NCBI GenBank assembly: GCA_023333565.1
Contig: JAJKFH010002784.1
Coordinates: 1 to 64,000, forward strand
Source of the DNA: Puffinus mauretanicus
Taxonomy: Eukaryota; Chordata; Aves; Procellariiformes; Procellariidae
Reading direction: 5' to 3'
DNA length: 64,000 nucleotides
In this document: one piece after another, positions 51,801 to 60,800 of the stretch
How positions within the stretch are numbered: position 1 is the stretch's first letter
Layout: each line of letters starts with the position of its first letter
Made by a program: the position numbers and the translations under genes
Notes under the pieces: model-generated
What the model was told of the DNA's origin: nothing
What the model saw: only the letters and a program-made list of their open reading frames with translations
Database searches by the model: none

Positions 51801-54800
51801 GGTAGTACATCAGTACTCATGTGTATGAGTAACCACACATAGTCGAGAATTGCCAAAGGGACGGCAATTTTTTTTTTTTTTTTTTTAATTTTTATTTCAG
51901 GTCTGGTAATTGGAAAGAAACTGCCATTCCCCGCAGCTCGTGCCACACATTTTAACACCAAGTGCTGAAACAGCAGTGTGCATGCCACAGCAAGATCTCA
52001 CCGCATGGTGGGGAACTGTAGCCAGCAGTGGAGCAGTGGAGCAAGGCCAGCAGGCAGCTTGGGAGAACTGCAACTACGCCTTCCTTTGACACCACAGCAG
52101 GCCCAGACAGATAGAATAACTCCTATGTGGTCCAAACCAAAACCGTTATATTTGCTTATTAAAAGCTCTACCCAGATTCATTTTGGACACTATCAAATTT
52201 CTGAGCTGAAAACATTTTTTCCTAAGAGTGTCAGTGAGCCCTACAAAGTATCCTTATTGTCTGCCAGATTTTGCCTCCAGATGTAAATATTCTGAATTCC
52301 ATTAGTTTCACTGAAAGCAATACAAGTGTTTTATGAGGCCAATATTTAATGATAGAAAATCAGCAAGACTTGAAAACCAAGGACACATATGTGTGTTTGC
52401 TCGTAACTTTGCCTCAGTATAAAGCACTGAAACTCTGCCTTCAGATGCGCCCTGAAGTCAGCGCAATTCACTGTGCAACATCAACTGCTCTCTTCAGCAT
52501 CACCCAGACAATTCAATCAAGACCACAGTGACCTACCTACCTGCTGTTCATACTCCATATGTGCAGCACACAGTAAGAGAGTCATCTAAGCATTCAAAAG
52601 TGGATGGTAACTTTCAAGTATAAATCTACAACTTTAAACATTATTAGGACCCTGAATGAAAAAAGTGCCCTCAAAAAGGAATTCATTTAATGTGTCCTAA
52701 GTGTGGCCCCTACAGCTTAGATACCCAAAGTCATCAGTCACTTTTTAAAATATCAAGTGTAATTTCCAGTGACAATCGGGCTCGGAAAACAGATACTAAA
52801 GGTATTAATCTGACTGAATGTGTGCTCATTCAGAAAACAGATACTAAAGGTATTAATCTGACTGAATGTGTGCTCATTCATATCCTAACAATTTGCATTT
52901 AAGAAAGGGTATTTTGCTTTGGGTTTGGTTTGGGGTGTTTTTTTGTTTGTTTGTTTTTAAAAAAATTCTATTCTTCATAGACATCTACAATTCTAACTAA
53001 TCTCCTCTGATGTCCCAGCCAGAAGTACATAACTGTCAATTTAACAGATTGTCAGATACATAAACAAATAGGATCAGCTTTTCATACCCCTGTTTGGCAG
53101 ACACTGTATTAGCTGTCAGACATTAATTCTGAAAGAAAAGCTGTTCTCCTTTCTTTCTAAGGACAAACGAGATATCCACTCCAAAAAGGAAGCCAGATAC
53201 TTAACCTTGATGATTGACCTTAGCAAAAAGCACAGCTTTTGCTGTGCTTCTGCACAGTGATTCATTCCCTAGAGGTGTGATTAGAAGCAAACTTCTCTTC
53301 AGATGTCTCCAGTTTGGGAAAGATTACAGAAACAGAATAATTTCTTATTCCTCAGGTAAGGGAACATTGCTTGCATCATACTTAAGAGTCCACATATTAT
53401 ATATACTAACATTATATCATACGTACTAACAGCAAGAGCCGTTTCCTGGAGACTGTATGCACAGTACAGGGAGCAAGAAGAGTTTGGAGTGAAAAAATGC
53501 ACTTGAGTACAAAACCAAATATGACTATTTATTCCTGTATCTTTTTATGTTTAGTTTCCATGTTATGGCCTTGGACTCTGAAACACCATCAATTTCCATA
53601 ACAGTAGTATCAAGAAATGTACTTCTAAACACAAGCTCCTGGGTTCAGAAACCAGTATGAAGATCTCAGTTTTGATTCAAAGCATTCCTGGTCACAGAGG
53701 AAATACACTAAGCAGGTGCTTAAATCCTGTCCCTACACCATGCCATATTTAGATGCTATTCCCTTCTGATTTTCAGTTAAGTTGTACTGGTTTGGCTGGG
53801 ATAGAGTTAATTTTCTTCACCGTAGCTTGTATGGTGTTGTTTTGGATTTGTGATAAAAACAGTGTTGAGAACACAGGGATGTTTTAGTTATGGCTGAGCA
53901 GTGCTCACACAGCATCAAGGTCCTTTCTGGTTCTCATGCTTCCCTGCCAGCGAGTCGGCCAGGGGTACACAAGAAGTTGGGAGGGGACACAGCTGGGACA
54001 GCTGACCCCAACTGACCAAAGGGATATTCCATACCATATGACATCGTGCTCAGCAATAAAACAAGGGAGAGGTTTACCAGGGATGCCATTGCTCAGGGAC
54101 TGGCTGGGCATCGGTCAGCTGGTAGTGAGCAATTGTTTGGGGGTTATTTTTGCATCACTTGTTTTCCTTTGTTTTGTTTTCCTCTTCTTTCCCTTTTTTT
54201 TTTTTTTTAAAAAACTTTTTAAACTGTCTTTATCTCAACGCATGAGTTTTCTCACTTTATCTTTCCAATTCTCTCCCCTATGTCAATGAGGGGGAGTGAG
54301 CGAGTGGCTGTGTGGTGCTTACTTGCCTACCAGGGTTAAATCACAATGTAAGGTAAAGAGCTTCAAAAATTTTGAAGGACAAATAAACTTACCTTGTCCA
54401 GGTTCATACTGATTTACAGTCAGTTGATCAGGTTTATGTTTGATATATCCCTGCTTCAAGCACTTCTCCAAGAATAGGTCGCAAATTTCAGGAATACCTA
54501 GTTATAGAAACAAAACTGTAAGCAAAACAGGATAGGTCTTTACATTTTTATCCTTTCTTTTTACAATAAATATAATAACTGGACAAAATATATAGAAACA
54601 GCTTCATAGATACATTAGTCCATCTTTAATAATGATCACTCTGCATTTGCTGCAACACACACATCAGAACTGGGGGCCTGATCTGCAAGTCCGATATATT
54701 TATAACATCTCACAATCAGAAAGGCCATTCCTCCAAAGCCTCTGCATTCAGAAGCAGACCAGGTCTACTCCTTACAAATGCAAACTGCGCTATCTGCACA

Positions 54801-57800
54801 TAAATAAAAGCATATCAAATCACAGGCAAAGTTTCCACCAACTACAGTAAAAAAGTTGCAGTCAAGAAGCAAAACTATTATGCAGAAAATCAGAAGTTGT
54901 GCAGAGAGCTATCAAAAAAAATTTACCCCCTAAAAATCTTTTACTAAATTAGATTAAATATCACCAAAAAAAACCTGCTGAAGTTAAACTGGTTTTGAAA
55001 CAGGAATGAAAGTCACAGTCCTTCACTGAATCTTTGGTTTGCTATTTTACCCGAGGACTTCACTGTAAAATTCTATTGGAAGTAACACCCACAAACATGT
55101 TGGTAACATTCCTTTCATGAATCTATTGATTTATTTTTTAATTGTTCTCTTCTAATGAAGTGTTTATGCTTTTCTCACACATAAAATATTCTAGCTGTGA
55201 GACTAGAAAACAGCCCAAATATCAGTGCTTTTATGATTATAAAGCTTCACTGTTAAAACCACAGCGTAACCAGAATCCTCCTGTTGGAAGCTACATCCAC
55301 CCCAGTACACATGCATCACCTTAAACACTTTCAAGTTTTATAGGAATTTAACTCCTCTATTTTACTATTTTTAAATCTAAGACTATAAGATGACTCACTC
55401 GCTTTTCTCTGACTCACAGCTCTCAACTCTAAACAAGAGTTATTCAAACCTTTTCAAAATTGCTTTCACTCCAAAGAAAATTTTATTTTGGTGTGCATCC
55501 AGCAAGCTTCAAGCTAGTCAAGATAAATATACACAGCAATATACATCACATTCCCCAAACAAATGAATATGTAATTTGGAACACATAACTGTTTTACGAA
55601 ACAAAAGCTAAAAAAGAATGACAATTACAATCCCAAAAGCCTTATTTGACTAGACCTCAACAAAGGGCAGCAACCCTTGGCTGCAAGTGATTCAGAAACA
55701 AGCTTCAAGCACTCACAGCAATTTGGAGTGGATCCCATTCAAAAGCACTGTTCAGTGCGTGCTTAAGACACAGTGAAGGCTCTCCTTTTGTTAGAATATC
55801 ACCTCTCCTTTAATTAAAATCTCACATCCATATCTCAGTGGGGCTTAAAGGCTTTATATAATGGTTCAAACATCAGCGAGAAATAAGTATGATTTAATAG
55901 GGGAGTTCTCACCTCCAGGTAAAGGTTTGTCTTTATCAACATTGTTGTTATCATAGCAAAACTCATATCCAAAATGTTTTACTCTTCTGTGCTTTAAAGT
56001 CTTCTGGGCTGTAAAAACACACGAGTTTAAAGTAAGATTAGACTACATAAAACAGTATAGGCAATTTACTATGCTTCCCTATTCCATCTGACATGTTAAA
56101 TCTAAAGATTCTTTAATTAGCAGTTGAAACAATGTGTGTGACCCTTGTTCTTCATGGCACACACTTCTTCTGCCTTCCTACCTTTTGTATTTGCATCAAG
56201 CATCACATTCACCGCTGTTTGAAGTCAAACTGATGGTGGTTTTGTACATGCAAAAAGTAAAGAGTACCAATTTTCTTGAGCCGTGTTTAATGCATCTTTA
56301 TTCTTGCCCTGATGTCTGAACTTGCACTTGATTAATATTCTATGGATACAACATGATCCTTCACTTTCACCAATTACCAAGTTACATGTTAGCTAAGGTC
56401 AATATAATCCTTTGTGTTATTCCAAGGAACAGAATTTACACAGGAACCTTGAAGTGAATTCCAAGAACAATTAATTTATTAAGAGATTTAACTCCACAAA
56501 GCTCAAGTGAAAGCACAAAAGTGTCTGGAATGCATGTCTCTCTGATTTCTTTTTGATTTAAGAGAAGATGCAGCCCCTTGGACATCAAATTACAAGGGTA
56601 ACCTTCACAGAACAGTCTTGTGCTTGGCATAAGACACCTAAAAAAGACTTCAGTTGTTTCTAGATGCAGGAATATTATTCAAGTAAATCCATACCAGAAC
56701 ACCAATTCAGACCACTTGCACCCAGAAGTTTATCATTTGCAATATAAGACCCAATTTCTAAAATACTAAGAACAAATACACAAGGATTTCAAACAATACA
56801 TTTATCAAGATGTAGACTTCTTGTAAACTGGAACTGTAGGAAAAAACAGCTTAAAAGTATGGAAGGTCTGGATTTCTATAGTTTTGCCTACCATTTTGAG
56901 TATCTTCATCTCCTATCCAGTCAATACTTTCCAACATCCTCCTTTCTTCCTCTGGAGAAATAATCTTTTCAACGACCATTAGGCCTGGAGGCAAGCTTGT
57001 AGGAACAGCATTCTGCCAGAAAACTAGGGTGTATGGAAAAAGAGAATATTGTCACTGTTTAGAGAAAATAAAACCATGTGTTCCCTATAGGCATATTTAC
57101 TATGTATGAGAATATAGTATAGCTGTGGAAATATTTACTTTAATTATACAATGGAGCCCTCATTGGGATCTTATTTGGTGAATGAATGATCCCTTTTTGG
57201 CATGATAAAACAGGATGAGGCCTAAGTTTTGCATCATGCAAAGCACTTTCTAAAAATGTTACTGCATAAGACCAACAAGACTCCACATTATTTAAACGCA
57301 AAACCACTTGTGATTTTCCTGCTAAAATAATGGTAAAAAGAATTTCCCAATCACTTCAGGATTCTACCTGCATTTCCTTTTATTTTTCTAGAACTGTCCA
57401 GGGAAGCAATCTGTAATCAAATATGGAGGAGTATAATACAATACTAGGCGAACACAAAATGTTGGTGATGGAGGGACATTCAGTTTGTTATCCTAGTTGC
57501 TTAAAAAAAAAGCTATTCACTGGCAGAATGTACAGACAAACACCAGGAACCCTTCCCACTAGACGCTATAAAAGCTCATAGAGCAACAGTTCTTGTACTA
57601 AGTAGCTTACAGTCAACCATAAAAAAAGCCTGAAGAGAAGGGGAAAAAAAAGCCAGAAATCTTATTGTGCCTATTTTCCTTCCTGGAGTTAAGATAGAGA
57701 TAGCAAGACTAAGGTCACATAAGAAATCCAATTAACTGTCCAGAGATCTCCTAAGTCCCAATTTAGCTCCCTAATTACAAAACCTTCATGTGCAGTATTA

Positions 57801-60800
57801 AATGGTCTGGAAATTACCTAAATCCTTTTTCCTTTTGCCTCCAAGTAAAGGAGTTCAAATTAGAATATTCTATCATGAAATACAAGGAGCAAGGATTATT
57901 TTATGTCCTGAATCTTAGATTCTGGCTTTCATTCTCTGTGTCTACTTACGAAGACTAATGTGCTTTTAGCTATATTTACAACCTAGGAAGTAAAAGCAAA
58001 GGGAAGCAGTATGCAGGAAGTTGGATATATAGGAAAGCAGAAAAATTATACCTTTTTCCACAAAATTAATATATAGAACAATGTTTTGGCCAAAGTCTTC
58101 CAGGGTTACTTCTTTCCCATTAAGGGCATCAAAGGCTTTCTTGGCTTCTTCTGCTGTCCCATATTTCACAAATGAGTATGGTTTATTCGGTGGCATTAAG
58201 AGTGTTTCCACCTGTCCATATTCTTCTACTATCCTGAGCAGTTGGTGTCTACTCATCCCATTACCGAGACCAGCATTGGCAATAACCAGGGTCTAATTGA
58301 AGAGGAATTTAAAAAATGGAGAATTAGTGATTTCTGTTGGTCCATTTAAAAATAACATTCTACCAAGAGAGCAGCTCTATAAAGAAAAATTAAGTAAGCC
58401 CATGAGTACTCTTTTATGTATTTAGATATTTACACTTCAATGAGCATGGTATATGAGGCTAAGGCAACCTTTGTTTGCCCAGCACATATTCTGGCAGAAA
58501 AGCTTGCAACCTCTATCAGAGATACCTCCTCAATTAATGTTTGTAGTTACTATTACAAGAGCGCTTAAGCTTCAAACTAGCATGTGTGTGTCAAGTGTAC
58601 TGCAGGCAAGCAGCGACACTGGCACACATAATTTTGGAGGTTTCTAAAATGGAATTTTTCTAGAGAACTGCTACCACTAACAAAAACGAACAGAAAAACC
58701 TCTGAAGACTGTGATTTTTTTTTTTTAAGAAAGGTTTTCTCACCTTTGCCAAGGAGCCTCCCCAAGCATAGAGAGATTGATATTCCCAGTTCCACCTCAC
58801 GTGCCCCATACATCAGGTTCACCAAAAAAAAAAAAAAAAAGCAGCAGCCTCTAGAAACAGAGCATCTAGTTCTGCTCCAGCACTCTTATCTGAAAATTCT
58901 CCTTCTTGTTTTTATAAACAAAAGGGATTTATATCCCATCCTTCGTTAACACAGATTACTTTATGCACAATGGCTAACTGCTTAATTCTATGCTTTCATA
59001 GTGATTTATGTCCAAAATTGTCAAGGAGTATGCAGTTTGTGAGGACTGTTGCTGGTTTGCTGAATATTAGAAGAAACACCAAAACTGAACCTTTCAAAGG
59101 ACTATTATTCAAGAAATATCCTTTAAAAATACATAGGCTTTTTCAAAATAAATTAACAAGTTCTTTTCACATCCAAATAGCTATATGCCATAACTGGATG
59201 TTCAGTCTAATCATGGTGGTTGAAAGCAGTTTAAGTCCCTTTTTAAGGCCAAATGAGGATGCAGTCTTGAAGTTTGATTGAGCTCCGGTGACTCCAAACA
59301 GCTAGCAACAATTTATTCAGATTGACCCCCATGTAATACCTTTCCCGAAAACTTTCAGACAATCTTTTTCTTAAAGTCTATAAATGTTCTATGACCTTTT
59401 CTGAAGGCAGCTGGTAAAGTGTTCAATTGTTTCAAATGATAGCATTTCACTTCTCTAAAAGACAGAAAATTAGGTTTAAAACTAAAGAGAAGGATTATTA
59501 AGAAAAAAAAATTATATAGTGAGCACGCCTGAGGTATTGCTGTGATTATGCCTATTGTGATGGCCCTGTTAGCACTTGTTCTTAGCACTGCATCAGGCTG
59601 TCCACTACTGATCACATTTTTCAAAGCTGACCACATTATTAATTATTGTTATTTTCTAGAATGTTATTAATGGGGAGGCCCATGTCTGTAGAGGAACCGC
59701 AGAGACTCAAACCAGTGCCTTCACCGGCTGTAGGCACTTCATCTACAAAGACCGTCACTACACAACAGCAGCATGTACAGCAATTGATCATGTTCTCCTG
59801 ACTGAGCAATTTCAATATAATCAGATTCTCACACAAAGCCTGAAAGCATTTTCTGTATTCTTGACACAAGTTTATCACTAGCACTATGATTTTGTTTCAT
59901 ACATCACTTATTCAAAAGTTCCGTCATCGAAGAGGATCTTGCCAGACCCAAAAATTACTCTTTGGATAGATTAGATGGATAATTTGGTATCTGGGGCAGT
60001 GTCAAGGGGAACAAGTCCCAGATTACGGACCCTATTCCAAGCAACACTTGAAAAACACAGTCCCTACTCCAAAGAGCTTACAATATACACAAGATTGCTG
60101 GGTCATTTTAGCATATGCCCACGTGGTGTGAAATGTGAGTGAAGACTAAGCCAAATTTTGTTACAAAAAAGAATAAAGATCTAACCAATGTTTCCATATT
60201 TGAATGGGAAGAATTGGGAGGATCAAGATGAACAAGGCTAGAGTAAATGATACTGCTCTACAGTGTTTCAAGCCATTAGCATCTCCCCACAACTGATGGA
60301 GGGAAATTATAAACTTCTTCCCTTTCTGTCTGCAAGTTCCTGTCACTTTTTGCAACACCAGTATCTGTGAGGTCACCCTCTCACCTGCTGTAACTCTCTA
60401 CCGTGGCAGAAAACTACAGATCAAAAAGCTGAGTAGTTTTCTGTTAGGTTAGAGAATAAAGTGGCTTATGGTAAAGTTCACTGAGCATCATAAGAAAGCA
60501 GAATTGTCTCCTATCTTGTCCCCTTTTGTGCAAGGGAAGAGAAAATTGTCCCCTTTTCAACAGCTGCAAGTCAGTCAATCAGTTCAACTCCCACAGAACC
60601 ACAGCCTAAATCAATTTAGGTGAAGAAAACAATGTGGAAAAGATTTCTAAGATAGACATGTTTTTAACAGGGTGTTTAAACGAGACAAATCATACTTGAT
60701 AGAGAAGTATAGAAGAAAGAAAGATACAAAAGCTAAAACCCAGAGAAGAAAAGAAATCACACAGAGAAAGAGAAGAAGTTTATCTACTTCAACAAGGTAA

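Larger units (their letters stand above)
50648..54392 (-). other. ALKBH8 intron 5
   Basis: 3.7 kb, of which about 1.1 kb (30 percent) is made of two ERV LTRs. It also has a poly-T run at about 51868-51887 and a 48-bp exact tandem duplication (52785-52880). No other gene recognised. Confidence 0.85.

Noticed and set aside
58256..58258. ATG in the RRM exon as the ALKBH8 start
   Set aside because: The 12 codons before it match the RRM's first strand and join exon 1 in frame, so starting there would remove RNP2.
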